Source: Owenia fusiformis
Taxonomy: Eukaryota > Annelida > Polychaeta > Sabellida > Oweniidae
Assembly: GCA_903813345.2 (NCBI GenBank)
Contig: CAIIXF020000012.1
Span: forward strand, 34,546,572-34,610,571
Length of the DNA stretch: 64,000 nucleotides
Direction: 5' to 3'
Shown here piece after piece: positions 1-11,046 of this stretch. The notes beneath the pieces are model-generated. The model saw nothing but the letters and a program-made list of their open reading frames with translations, ran no database searches and was not told where the DNA came from. The stretch's first letter is position 1, and each line of letters starts with the position of its first letter. The translations under genes were made by a program, and so were the position numbers.

Positions 1-685
1 TAAAGGATTCATGGTACACAAGTTCTGTTAGTTCTCCCCATACGTGGTAGTCGCAGTTGATGGGTGATCGTGTGATCTGGTCTGGGGGAAAGCGATTGGG
101 TTGATGAATCTAGGCACATTTTCCTTTAAACATTTGACACTCTTGTGAGATCTATTGCTTGGACCCCCATCTTGTTGGAAAATGTAATGATTCGAGAATG
201 AGCTCATACCAGGATGGTCTAAAAACAACATAATTGGATTACCTGATGTCAACATCTGCGACTACCACGTATTGGGAGAACCACAGAATTGGTTTACCAT
301 GAACCCCTTACATCTACTCAGTCCCTTAATAAGGATAGACTTGTCGAGGAGTGGAATTCATTGTCTCAACAGAATATCAATGATGTTTTTGACCAGTTTA
401 GGCCAAAATTGAGGGCTATAATTGATCAAAATGGTGGACATATTGAATGTCTGTTTGTGTAAATAAAGTTCACAAAAAACTTGTTTTTTGCAAGTTTTGG
501 AAACCCGTTTTGAAATGAAAATGACGTCACTTATATAACAGACGCTTGATGACAGATATTATGATAAATTTGAACTTATGATATACCAAATTAAAGATAA
601 GTAAATTCCCTATCCACTGGTATATAATATGACATGTTTTCATCAAGAAAATCAACATTTATTTTTGAAGTATGGACCACCCTGT
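1..685. mobile_element. Rearranged mariner/Tc1-like transposon, truncated by the window edge
   Basis: The - strand of 255-1 encodes a transposase piece with FQQDGG, then (after a frameshift) CDYHVWGEL and VYHES. The + strand of about 255-460 encodes the same CDYHV region followed by the C-terminus (EEWNSLSQQNIND, FRPKLRAIIDQNGGHIEC, stop near 460). The two halves are head to head, so an internal inversion with a breakpoint near 250 is inferred. A non-coding tail ends at 683 in a terminal repeat reading ...GGACCACCCTG followed by TA, the usual mariner target. It is non-functional as it stands. The family-level call is firm; the subfamily is not. Confidence 0.75.
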
Positions 686-699
686 ACTTTTCTTGAAGA

Positions 700-1150
700 T
701 AATCAATGGATCTAAAAGATACACCCATGTTCACGATCAGAAAATATTCACAATCCAAGTTAGAATCGTTTAAAATTGTTTGCGATTACCTACGTGCTCC
801 TTTGTGTTCAATTTTGAACAAAATAGTCAATCTGCCGGGCGCCGTAGTGAAAATCGGAGCAAATGTGACCAAGGCACAAGTTATTGACAGTCTCATGCCT
901 AGGTCACATTTGCTTAGATTCATCGGCTGGCACATGGCTGATTGAGTGAGATCAAAATTGAAGGTCAAATATCAAATTTGAGGTCCCGAGAACTTGTACA
1001 TTGTTCCAAAAAGAGGTTTGGTTAATTAAAGCAAGTTGAAATCAGGTTTGGACAAAATAAAGCAATCGGCCCCTGACGCCGGCCGATGAATCGGAGTAAT
1101 TGTGACCCAGACATAAGCACCAATTCATCGACCAGCACCCAGAAGCACTC
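700..1150. repeat. Dispersed repeat with GCCGATGAATCGGA motif
   Basis: The stretch contains 'ggccgatgaatcgga' and 'ggtcacatttgct'. Related sequence recurs at 15540-15615 ('gccgatgaatcgga', 'gggtcatatttgctcag'). The open frame at 706-945 lies in this repeat and resembles no protein known to me, so it is not called a gene. Confidence 0.4.
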
Positions 1151-1154
1151 GATG

Positions 1155-1315
1155 CCGGATACACATCAAACACGTGCTAAAGTTTAGCACGTGTTTGAGG
1201 TTGATCAAACCCGTGCTAAAGTTTAGCACGTGTTTGAGGTTGATCAAACCCGTGCTAGAATTTAGCACAGGTTTGAGGTTCGATCAAACCCTGGGCCTCA
1301 GATCAAACCCGTGTG
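1155..1315. repeat. Tandem palindromic units (~49 bp)
   Basis: Three successive units carry 'cccgtgctaaagtttagcac' followed by 'gtgtttgaggttgatcaaa'. Each unit is itself palindromic around the 'gctaaa/tttagc' core. Related 'cacgggtttcgagagcta' units occur at 15370-15440, and 'aacccgtgcta' copies at 3450-3500. Confidence 0.6.
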
Positions 1316-1551
1316 TGTAAGCTCCAAGTGTTCCGGGCTACCCAAGTATTCCGACTCCTGCCGAAATATTCTGAATTGACCCAAGTATTCTGGGTTTACT
1401 TATTTTAGCAAATACACTCGATATGATGATTTTTCAATTTCTAATCCAATTTTAGATTTCTACAGAGATGACTGTTGAAATTAAGTTAATCAAATCACTT
1501 ATAATGTGGCTGTCTCATGCACAAAAGATTTTCCTTTTTTATATATAACTA

Positions 1552-2424
1552 CACTCCCCTCCATAAGTTTGGCAACCTTAGCTCCCCTATTGAACTACGT
1601 GTTAAAGCCTCTTTACGTTTGAATTTTTATTTACTTAACCGGCGATGAGATAACTTATAATATTAATGGAAACGTAACTTGACCTTATTTTCAATACCTC
1701 CAAAATTTCTCAATTTTTTCCTCAATTAGAATAGGTCGAAAATTGATGATAAATTTAATGAATTTTTGAAAATCGTCATTCCCATGTAATTCAATGGGAA
1801 ATGGAGGGTTCGGGCAAATCAGAAATCAGGATATATTTTCAGTAAAAGATTCAGCAAAAAAAATGTATATAGAAAATTGAATTGTCTAATTTTTTTGTAC
1901 ACTAAGTGTTTAGTTTATTTGATGAATACTAAAGTTACAGCGCTTCAAAGTCATTTTTGAAAATAATTTTTGGCCTCCTGAGTTATTTCAATGGGAAAGG
2001 TTTTTTGAAAAACTATTTTGACTTTAAAGCCCTATACCTTTGTTGAACCTGAAGAAACATATCAATTTTTTGTTAAATAAAGTTAACAAATTCAATTGCC
2101 TGCCTTATTCCTATTTTTGCAAGGACTCGGATGGATGGATATTCTGTCATATGACTTGCGGCAAACCTATCATTTCCCATTGGTTAACATGGGAATGTCG
2201 ATTTTCAAAAATTCATCAAATTTATCATCAATTTTCAACTTATTGTAATTGAGGGAAAAAATTGAGAAAATGTTGAGGTATTGGAAATAAAGTCAAATTA
2301 CGTTTCCGTTAATAGTATAAGTATTTTCATGGTAGGTTAAGTAAATAAAAATTCAAAGGTAAAGAGGCTTTTAACACGTAGTTCAATGGGGGAGCTAAGG
2401 TTGCCAAACTTATGGAGGGGAGTG
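1552..2424. mobile_element. Hairpin MITE with TIR CACTCCCCTCCATAAG
   Basis: The left end 'cactcccctccataagtttg' is mirrored at the right end by 'caaacttatggaggggagtg', each flanked by TA (1550-1551 and 2425-2426). The inverted match extends far inward: 'ctacgtgttaaagcctcttta', 'acgtttcc..attaata' and the 'aatttctcaattttttccct' block recur in reverse order near the right end. The length is 873 bp with no transposase. Ends of the same type occur near 37378, 39571 and at 48300-49092. Confidence 0.85.
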
Positions 2425-2429
2425 TAACA

Positions 2430-3780
2430 GGGCACCCATTGAGGAGTGTCAAATCCCCGGGTGTTCGACCTTTGCACCATTGAACACTCCTGAGCAATAG
2501 GATATTTGGACAGAATATATCGATATATGTAGACTGGGTCTCAGTTTCAGGAATACTAAGTATGTCTCAACTTGTTCAGGAAAATTGGCCTTTTGAAAAA
2601 AATGGGTGCGACATTTTCTGGCTCTCTTTCTTCATCGTGTGGCACTTTTAACTTTTGGCACCCTCTCTTGTGAATTTTAAGATATTATAAAATACACAGT
2701 CAGAGAGAATGTTTCTGGCGAAATTCTGGGATTTCAAATACTTGAAGTTGGGAAACCGGAAGGGCTTACCTTTTTTAATTCCCGAATCTCACCGAATCTC
2801 TCCCAAATTAGCTCATCTTGGTGACTGTAAATTGCACAGATGTATTCAATGGAGTCTCGTCATATTCAATCAGCCTCAATTTTAAAGCGTATATTTTATT
2901 TTCAACGTGATTTCATCGTTTTTTGTCGACTGGTAAGAATACGCTGGGCAAATGGCAAGATTGATGACTTTTGACCTGACCTACACCGATGGCGGTGACG
3001 TCATCAATTTTATCTATACAAATTCTATTTGGTCACGTGACCTTGTGCCAGAAGTCCGACTTTTTGGTCAGTCGACCTGTTCTCAAAGTACATTTAGTAA
3101 TAATTATCGCTTTTCAGAACAATTTAGGAAACAATATTTTCTATCTACGTCGATTACAAAGCATCTAAGGTACGTAAATTTATATGAACAACTGAGTCAA
3201 TAGGGATAAATAGCCCAACTAGAGTCGGCGGTCTAAAAAATACTTGGATCTGGATGCCAGTCCTGGTATAGATATAGTTCCAGGGCAGTTCGAAGAACGT
3301 ATTAGATGTCCGTGATAAAATATGTGAACTCGGAACACTTAGGTTGTCAGAACAGTTGGTCAAGAGACAGAACACTTGGGTAGCCCAGGACAGTTGGGCT
3401 TTCACACCCGTGCTGGAATTTAGTTCGAAGTCCAACCGATAGAGGCGCTCCTAACCCGTGCTACAAATCCAACCAATCAGAGCGCTCTTAACCCGTGCTA
3501 TTTTGCCGAAATATCTTTCTGGAAGTCTTGTACCGTTAGTTTATAATCAATATAGCCGATCTGAAGGTAAGAAGTTGCTCAAAGTGAACAAGACTAAGCG
3601 AGGATCAAACAGGGTAATGATTTTTTCTCATAAATTCAACATTAAACTTGTAATTTTCCCGTAAAGTGAGTATGATGAATTATCGCCCATTGATTTTGAT
3701 TTTCAAAAAATTTCACTGCGTCAGTTAAACCTAAAAAAAAGAAATTAAAATATCATTATGCAAAAATATATGGAAAATAT
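2430..3780. other. Non-coding stretch, no gene seen
   Basis: Apart from copies of the 'aacccgtgcta' repeat at 3405-3500, no exon with good splice sites and recognisable protein was found. The short open frames at 2952-3203, 3154-3435 and 3458-3664 overlap or oppose one another and look accidental. Confidence 0.5.
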
Positions 3781-3929
3781 ATTCCTATTGTACATAAATG
3801 ACTTTCGTTTATCTTGAATTAGTTCTAGTTTGGCTAATAAAGTGTGTGGCCTCTTATATGTTGATGCTTCTCGAGACCCTATCTACAAGACTTACATGTA
3901 TGACTGGCACAATCGTCACCATGTTATCA

Positions 3930-4960
3930 AGTATTTTTATGGAGACCCTATCTGTTGCAAGACCTATGCCTGGCACAACCGTCACCATGTTATTAAGTAA
4001 TTTTAAGTTTCGCAAGGATCCTGCTATGACCGTGGAAGTGTTATCGTGATAGCCTGGTATAACAGTGACAATGCTATATTATATCGCATGGTCTGTCATG
4101 ACCGTGGTCATGTTAAAGCCTGATATGACCGTGACAATACTATACTATATTGCAAGGCCTGACATGACCGTGGTAATGTTAAAGCCTGCTATGACGGTGA
4201 CAGTGGTTACAAGGCCTGTCATGACCATCATAATGTTAAAGCCTGATATGACCATGACAATGGTTGCAAGGCCTGTCATGACTGTGGTAATGTTAAAGCA
4301 CAATATGACCGTGACAATGGTTATATTAGTGACATTTAGTAGCATGAGAATACTGTAATCGAAAACGTTATCATTTATCTACCTTAAATATGTAAATCTA
4401 GGATACTACTACTACTTTAACTCATAATTCATGCTAGGCCAGTGTCATGACTGTGGTAATGTTAAACCCTGATATGACCACGACAGTGCTTTATTATAAA
4501 TAAGGCCTGATATGACTGTGACAATGTTTCTCGTTCTTGAATGAGATTAGAATTATATTGTTCGGAAATGAATTATGAGTTAAATGATTCTAAAATTTTA
4601 TGTATCAATTGTACGTGAGTACCATGTTCATGTATAGAAGTCTAGATTCACATATTTAAGGTAGTTAATCATTCTATGAAATTTGCAATGCTACTAAATG
4701 CTATTTAATATAACCATTGTCACAGTCATATTGTGCTTTAACATTACCACGGTCGTGACAGGCCTTGCAACCATTGCGACTGTCATATCAGGCTTAAACA
4801 TTACCACAGTCATGACAGGCCTTGCAATATAATATTGCATTGTCACGGTTATACCAGGCTTTCACGATAATACCACCACGACCATGGCAAGATCCTTGCG
4901 AAACTTAAAAACACTTAATAACATGGTGACAGTTGTGCTAGGCATAAGTCTTGCAATAGA
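3930..4960. repeat. Large inverted repeat whose arms are ~54-bp minisatellites
   Basis: The left arm (about 3940-4410) is a tandem series of 'ggcctgtcatgaccgtggta', 'atgttaaagcctgatatgac', 'cgtgacaatggttgcaa'. The right arm (about 4640-4955) is the same array in reverse complement, and the boundary order is conserved: 'ggcacaaccgtcaccatgtt' at 3970 pairs with 'aacatggtgacagttgtgct' at 4920. The 'ccttaaatatgtgaatctag' type sequence flanks the loop on both sides. The open frames at 4065-4358 (+) and 4145-4345 (-) are translations of this repeat. Confidence 0.85.
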
Positions 4961-5286
4961 TAGCATGTGTGCTTCTCTGCCATAGTATTTTCAAAAAGAT
5001 ACATTGTAACATGGCTGAAATTCATTATAAGAGGGCACAGGGTTATTGCACAAAAAAACTAAATAATCTGAAATATCCAAATGTCATTCATGTACAATAT
5101 CAATATACTTTTCCAAATATTATTGCACAATGGTCTCCTGATTTCTTATTTTTGGGGACGGGACCACGGACGGGCTGTCCACAAATTCAAGTAAAAATGT
5201 CAATCAGAATCAGTATTGTCGAGTTCCCTAAGAGATCTCTTGTCTTAACTTACGTCTTAACTTATGTTTAAGCTTATCTCCATAAT

Positions 5287-5370
5287 GTGGAGTTGATCAG
5301 CCAGCCACCCAGCAAGCCAGCCATCCAGCCACCCAGCAAGCCAGCCAGCAAGCCACTTACTCAGTCACTT
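5287..5370. repeat. CCAGCCA/CAAG microsatellite-like tract
   Basis: Short imperfect iterations of 'cagccacccagcaagccag', followed by 'cactta/ctcagt' iterations. The open frame here is only the translated repeat. Confidence 0.6.
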
Positions 5371-6189
5371 AGTAAGTCACTTACTTCCTTAGTCATTATC
5401 TCACTCTCAATCAGAAGTTCAGTAACTCATTCACTCTCTCAATCAGTCTCTCTATGTGAGAGTTCATATGTTGGAATATTGATTGAAATAATCCTACTTC
5501 ATTTGGAATTATTCACAATTGCTGTTTTCTACTTTTTGAGTTTAAAAGAGGAATCTAGTATAATAATTTGAGTGTTTTAGAGATCTGTTAATTTCAACAA
5601 ATGAATGGATTAATAGAGAGAAACATGTGAATCCATTGAGGATTGCATCAAAATACCAAGCATACATACTCAAACTTAGCAAGAGCTGCTCAAATGTTTT
5701 AGATCTAAATTATGAACCCCATTTTGTACTTTCAGAAGATGAATGTATGTCTGAGATGCGATGTCCTGGTGTTTAAGAAGAGGAAATGTACTATTATGTG
5801 AGTATTAAAAATATATATTCATTCTGAATTTTCCTACATTTTATGTTGATTTAATGTACTCTTTGGGTGTGCCTTAGTCCTTGATGTGTCCACCTTTCTT
5901 TTGAATGTATTGTTAGAAAGATATTTGTGTGCAATGATGATATGGAAATGATGACTGCATAAGGTTGCAGAGATTTTTGGGAAGATGTTCTCAGCTTGGC
6001 AACTCAACACTATTCAGTACATCTTTTAAAACTAAAAAATGGAGAGAGCTGTTAAATGTGATGTTGATTTTTTTATAAATCAGATGGTTTCCATAAAGTC
6101 ATGTTATTTTAAGTCATGTTTTTAATTGATCTGCATTTGTAACCATTAATTAAAGACCACAGTTTCTTCTATTTAATAGCATATTCAGT

Positions 6190-6830
6190 GTTCTCCCTAA
6201 TTTTTCAAAAGTGAGCGGTAAAATTTTGAATGAAAATTAATGGGTGGTGACAGTATTATTACAGTGGTGCAAAATTAAATAAAAAAGTGCCTTAAAAAAT
6301 CGGCCATTACAAACAGTAACAGAGTAAAGTTGCAAATTACTTAATTCCACTCATTAATAACGAAGAGTATCAGTTATAAGTTCTTTGAATTCGATATGTT
6401 ATTTTCTATCAATATAGCTAGCTTCAATTAAATCATCTGAAAAAGCTCAAGCTAAATCCCCATTTACACAATGTTGAAAAACCTTTAAAGATTAAAAATT
6501 CATTTACTCTTTTTAAGTCTCACAATTTTAATGTTAAATCACAATCAATATGTCAATAGGTTCATTTAATTAGATGCAACTGGCAGTGATCTCTCCAGCA
6601 TAAAGCAAGATGGGCGCAGCAACCACCTGAAATATGCTTGCACCCACCTGAAAATCAGTTTGCACCCACATAAAAATGAAAAAATCATTGGCATATCTCA
6701 CCAATTTTTGTCTAAATTGTGAAAATGAGAGTTTTTGCACCCACCTGAGTGCCACCCACTGAGATTAATTATGCAAATATACTCTAAGGCATTCAGTGAT
6801 CTTCCCAGCATTATTTTTCAAGCGGGGGGG
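6190..6830. repeat. CAGTGATCTC-family MITE copy
   Basis: The stretch contains 'cagtgatctctccagcat', repeated 'gcacccacctgaaaatcag' and 'cagtgatcttcccagcat'. The same family appears complete at 45386-45595 and as a fragment at 8700-8880. A poly-G tract follows at 6823. Confidence 0.55.
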
Positions 6831-7388
6831 GGGGTTATGAAGTGTTCCTGAGTTACTGAGTTTAATTATCAACTCACAAATTTGTGTAAAGGATGAGTCT
6901 GGATATATGCCCTTTTGGTCCCTCAGTTAAATGTATGTGATAAGTACGTGTATATTTAATTATTTTTCAAATTTTGAATTTCCCGCCAGTTTAATTTGAA
7001 GGGGATAAACAAGATAGCTGCCATTTGATGTAAGAAATATCAGAACAAAAGTAGCTTCACTTTCACAATGAGCAATGATATTTTCACAATGAGCACAGTT
7101 TTCTGGTTTAGGTTTAGACATATTACTCCCCCATCCATTCACCCCCCCCCCCCCCTCTGTTCAATTTTGATTGTAGTTTATATTAGAATTACTTTAATTA
7201 GCCAGCAATGACATTCTTTTTGTGATAATATAAGTTTTGTCAAAATAATCCCTGACATGGCATGTTATGACATCATCCTGAAACACTTAACTAGTCTTTA
7301 CCAAAGCTTTAAACACTTGTTGTTCAATTAGGATCAATTATTTTTTTCATAAGAGGTCCAAACAAGATGTATAATGTTTTATTTCCAG

Positions 7389-7513
7389 ACTGCATCAAGA
7401 GAGATGATAGTGTATGGATCAGAGCTTGACTCTTTGAGTGAGAATGGGTGGAGCCTATCAGTAAGCACATCTAACACCAGAGTAGCCAACCTTGCCTCAC
7501 AGATAATTTCCAG
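7389..7513 (+). pseudogene. Nesprin-like exon relic (phase 0 to 2)
   Basis: It is bounded by 'tttccag' and 'ag|gtattt', and open for 41 codons plus 2 nt. It reads TASREMIVYGSELDSLSE then TRVANLASQIIS, a spectrin-repeat helix A/B pattern. The split AG+G codon joins it in frame to 8250-8445. Confidence 0.6.
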
Positions 7514-7529
7514 GTATTTTACAAAGATC

Positions 7530-8030
7530 TGTTATCACTGGTAACCCACTCCGAATGTCCAAGGTACGATTTTTCTTTTTTCCTTATTTCACACATTATA
7601 GGCAGAATTACCACAACATTTTTATCACAAACCGACAACATATATCTATCACATATGTTTAAGAAAATGTACATATTTGCGAACAAGTAGTTCAGAAGAC
7701 AACTGAATCGTCATTTTAATTCCTCACTTAAGTTACAGAAACAATATTTTGAAAAACAGTTAAGATCTGCACTTTTAACCAATATCATTTCTGTAACTAA
7801 AGTGAGGAATTAAATCGACGATTCCGTTGTCTACCGAGCTATTTTTTCACAAACATGTACCTTTTCTAAAAAATATGATACACGTTTGTGTGAAAAAATG
7901 TCGTGGGGATTCTGCCTACAACGCGTGAAATTAGGAAAAAAGAAATATCATACCTTCGACGTTCCAACATTTTGTTACCGAAACGAACCTTTTCGGTAAC
8001 CATCGTAATCGAGTGATCACCAGTGTGTTA
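7530..8030. mobile_element. Hairpin MITE in a nesprin-pseudogene intron
   Basis: Inverted ends: 'ttatcactggtaaccca' near 7530 pairs with 'gtgatcaccagtg' near 8012. Inside, 'aaggtacgatttttcttttt' pairs with 'aaaaaagaaatatcatacct', and 'aattcctcacttaagttaca' pairs with 'tgtaactaaagtgaggaatt'. No transposase is visible. Confidence 0.65.
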
Positions 8031-8249
8031 TTAATATTTTGGATATAAAAATGTGTAAAATTGCAATATTAACACAATATTACTACATAATTCTTGTTTT
8101 ATATTCTCACTTTTTTGATGAATATGGAGTGCATTTAAAGACAACTAGCTTCAAACCCTCACAAAACTACATGCAACTGGGTCTTAGTCATCATAAAAAC
8201 ATGTCATTCCTCAAACACAATGAGTAACACTTAATTGTCCTATCTGTAG

Positions 8250-8445
8250 GTACCATGCACTACTAGTTAGTAGCTGTAAGAAACAGTGTATGAAACAGGA
8301 AAAGGCTGTGATTGAACATGAGGGCTATGGAAGACTATACAAGGCTTTGTAACAGAGCCTAGATGACCTCGAGGCCAAACTTAGAAGCAATACATTCACA
8401 CAGGGGGACAGATCACCTGTGCATGCTAAATTACAGAATGTCCAG
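8250..8445 (+). pseudogene. Nesprin-like exon relic with internal TAA
   Basis: The exon has good borders ('ctgtag|g' and 'cag|gtatg'). It reads RYHALLVSSCKKQCMKQEKA, then HEGYGRLYKAL, a TAA stop at 8350-8352, and QSLDDLEAKLRSNTFTQG. The frame is open on both sides of the stop, which is what a single disabling substitution would leave. Confidence 0.65.
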
Positions 8446-8531
8446 GTATGTTCAATGAAAGTCTGGATCTTTATTTCAATGAATAATTTTAATATTTAAT
8501 TTCCAAATATTTTGTTATGTATTCATTTCAG

Positions 8532-8613
8532 AACTTACTGTCCTACAAGGAAGAAGAAAATCATAATCTTAGAGCTAAATCACCCAAAGTTACATTAAAT
8601 CACAAAGTCTCGG
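8532..8613 (+). pseudogene. Nesprin-like exon relic
   Basis: After 'tttcag' it reads NLLSYKEEENHNLRAKSP then KVTLNHKVS, with a donor at 8614. The phase at its end does not fit the next block, consistent with decay. Confidence 0.45.
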
Positions 8614-8699
8614 GTATTTTCAATTAAATTTTTATTTTATACATATCTCACTGACATTATCCACAAATTAGTTCAAATCACTGCCATATGCAATGCATA

Positions 8700-8890
8700 C
8701 AGTCATCTGCTCCGAAGGCACAGCACCCATCTGAGAATTTTAAAACTGGCCTAATTACATCCTCCTTAAAATTCATTTGCACCCACTTAAAAATGAGAAA
8801 AATGGGCAAATTTTACCAGTTTTGGTCTGAATTGTGAAAAAGAGAATTTTGCACCAACTTGAGAAAAATGCCTTATCTGGTGCCTGATAA
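8700..8890. repeat. Fragment of CAGTGATCTC-family MITE
   Basis: Contains 'catttgcacccacttaaaaa' and 'ggtctgaattgtgaaaaaga', shared with copies at 6640-6760 and (inverted) 45410-45520. Confidence 0.5.
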
Positions 8891-9257
8891 TTAAAATCCT
8901 GAAAATACAGCAAATTGCCATGTTTCTAGTTTTATAGTCACTTCAACTGATTCAATGTTGCAATTTGTGACATTGATTGATAGGAATCAGATTTATGATA
9001 ATTATGTAAGTTTGGACGATCTTTCCAATGATATATTAAACTTTGTAACATATATTTTGGTTTTGGCTGTAGAGGGGGGGGGGGCAAGACTTATTTGACA
9101 GTTAAGAATAGCATTTTAGAGTCATATTACCATTTGAATTTTGGAAGCTACTCTAGCTATATCAATATACAAATCTAAAATTTTACAAATCATGTTTTCA
9201 CAGAACACAAGTAATTTTTTGAATGGAACCCCTGAAGGATTTCTCATATATTTTTAG

Positions 9258-9320
9258 ACTTTGAAGCTGACACTAATGAGTGAGAAAAGTTTGGTAGACA
9301 GAGAGAAAATTCTCAGAGTT
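9258..9320 (+). pseudogene. Nesprin-like short exon relic
   Basis: Between 'tttttag' and 'gtt|gtaaac', 21 open codons read TLKLTLMSEKSL then VDREKILRV, a heptad-rich helix. The assignment rests on position between better blocks. Confidence 0.35.
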
Positions 9321-9399
9321 GTAAACATAGAGTGGTGACCCTCATTTTACCTGAGAGAAGAACCTTGTTGGTGAGAGATACCACATGGTTCTCGACAAA

Positions 9400-9520
9400 G
9401 TGGAGGTATGATCTGGAGATACTTTATATGATGCACTGTTACATTGTGTATTTTTAATATTACTTTATATGATGCACTGTTACATTGGGTAATTTTAATA
9501 TTACTGGTACAAAAATAAAC
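9400..9520 (+). repeat. Short tandem duplication (~57 bp)
   Basis: 'tactttatatgatgcactgt' plus 'tacattg(t/g)gta.ttttaa' occurs twice in a row (9420 and 9463). Confidence 0.6.
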
Positions 9521-9757
9521 TTCAAACATTGGGGATTAGATGAGTATAGTATCAATTGTCTTAAGGATGAGTTGTCTTGGGGATCAATTGACTGGGATGA
9601 GTTGGTTCTTGGCAACCAGTTGTCTTGGAAATCAGTTGTCATGGGGACTAATTGACCCCGCAATCTATCGTGTACAAATGTAAATCTAAATCAGTGTGTT
9701 CCTCTGAGAAAGGGACATCCATTTGATCTCATTTCTTTGATCTCATCTCTCTTTTAG

Positions 9758-9902
9758 GATTTATTAAGGGAATGTGACAATGTATTGTCAAACCAGATTA
9801 TCTACCAGGAGATATTGGACCATGCCACAGAATGAATAGATGGAGAAACCACTGAATAACCTGGAGGGGGATATGCACACCACACAAGCTCAATTACTCA
9901 AG
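9758..9902 (+). pseudogene. Nesprin-like exon relic with frameshift
   Basis: It reads DLLRECDNVLSNQIIYQEIL then DHATE and a TGA at 9833-9835. The reading resumes in the +1 frame at 9840 with MEKPLNNLEGDMHTTQAQLL, ending at 'aag|gtaaat'. The 'tgaatagatgg' junction looks like a short insertion interrupting an E-W-M type helix start. Confidence 0.6.
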
Positions 9903-10342
9903 GTAAATTTTGGGATATTTTACAGCATGAAGCTGAAATTATACACAGGGTGTTCCATAAACATTGTATTCTCACATTCTTGAACCCTCAACTCTTATAA
10001 ACAGAGGTCTCAAAAGAAAATTGTAGAGATTATCCAAAGTTACATTTCTCTCTCATTTGTATGGATACTTCAGAAGATGAAAGCACAATGCAAACTCAAC
10101 TAGAACAAGTGAAGGTCCATTTATTTACGATTAAAAAAACCCTCCTGTAGTAATACAGTGCAAATGTATTTCTCTAATATATTTTACATTCAAAATATTA
10201 CAAGTTCAATGCCAACAGTGAATGAAAAATGCAACTCATTTAAAATTATCAGGTGTAATTGCTCAGATTATTAAAGCTCAAAGCATTACTAAAAGCAAAC
10301 ACAGTGACTGTATGTAAATGAAAATATAATTTCTCCAAAAAG

Positions 10343-10562
10343 GATATTCCTGTACAAATAGAGGATGGTCAGAGCCTGCTTCATACCATGCAGACACATG
10401 GAGCGAAAACTCTGACAAATTCCTTGGTATTGGGTCGAGACACCATCCGGCAAAGCCTTCACTACGATTATGAAACTTTGACAAAATGACTCGGCAGATA
10501 CCAAGGTCACATTAGAGAGCTGTCTCCTGGAGTTGTCACTGTATAGTGACCGCACAGATCAG
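10343..10562 (+). pseudogene. Nesprin-like spectrin-repeat exon with frameshift
   Basis: Frame 1 reads DIPVQIEDGQSLLHTMQ, THGAKTLTNSLVLGRDTIRQ and SLHYDYETLTK, then TGA. A shifted frame continues DSADTKVTLESCLLELSLYS and DRTDQ to 'cag|gtgaga'. The G-R-x-x-I followed by an LE-rich helix ending in W/L..Y is the nesprin spectrin-repeat signature. It is the best-preserved block of the locus. Confidence 0.65.
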
Positions 10563-11046
10563 GTGAGAATGAGTACATTTATTCCAAAAGGTTAGGATAT
10601 GATGCTTATTAAGTGAACTTTTGAACACTGAGGAAAAACAATTCAACACTGAAGATTTTTTATGTCTCAGAGTCCAACAATTTATGCAATTTTTAAACTA
10701 ACTCTTTAAATGACTTGAAATAAAACCAATTGAGGCACAGGGTGAGCCAACAAATGTTAAAAACTAAGTCCTTCAGCATTGTTTAAGCATTGTTTAAGAT
10801 CATATTTATTACCATTAAACCTTTTCAATTTTCTTCATCTTAGAAGTATGGCTATATTATACTAAGAGTATATTTAGAGTGGATCACAATAATGGTATTT
10901 TTTCTGAGAAAATTCAAAATGGCTGGAATAGGCCATAACTTAGACATATCTTTCAAGTATGGTTACGTGATACTACAGTGGTCTATTTATTGAAGGGAAG
11001 AGTACGATGGTAAACATTACATTGTGACTGTACAGTTCATGATTTA

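Larger units (their letters stand above)
7389..10562 (+). pseudogene. Nesprin-like spectrin-repeat protein, broken gene
   Basis: At least six exon-like blocks with AG/GT borders (7389-7513, 8250-8445, 8532-8613, 9258-9320, 9758-9902, 10343-10562) read as alpha-helical spectrin repeats. The last has the order typical of nesprins: LLHTMQTHGAKT, GRDTIRQSL, then LADTKVTLESCLLELSLY. Nesprins (SYNE family) are giant outer-nuclear-membrane proteins linking nucleus to cytoskeleton; only a rod fragment is present, with no CH or KASH domain. In-frame TAA at 8350-8352, TGA at 9833-9835 with a ~4-nt insertion, and a frameshift near 10490 break it. Phases match only between 7389-7513 and 8250-8445. It could alternatively be another spectrin-repeat giant such as dystonin. 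Sequencing error could mimic one lesion, but not all of them easily. Confidence 0.6.

Noticed and set aside
706-945. 79-aa + strand frame
   Set aside because: Overlaps a dispersed repeat also seen at 15.5 kb; an opposite-strand frame is open as well.
5736-5797. First nesprin-like exon (MNVCLRCDVLVFKKRKC)
   Set aside because: Splice sites exist but its phase does not fit the block at 7389, and it shows no spectrin pattern.
10074-10113. Small nesprin-like exon (DESTMQTQLEQVK)
   Set aside because: Plausible helix, but the phase clashes with 9758-9902 and it is too short to defend.
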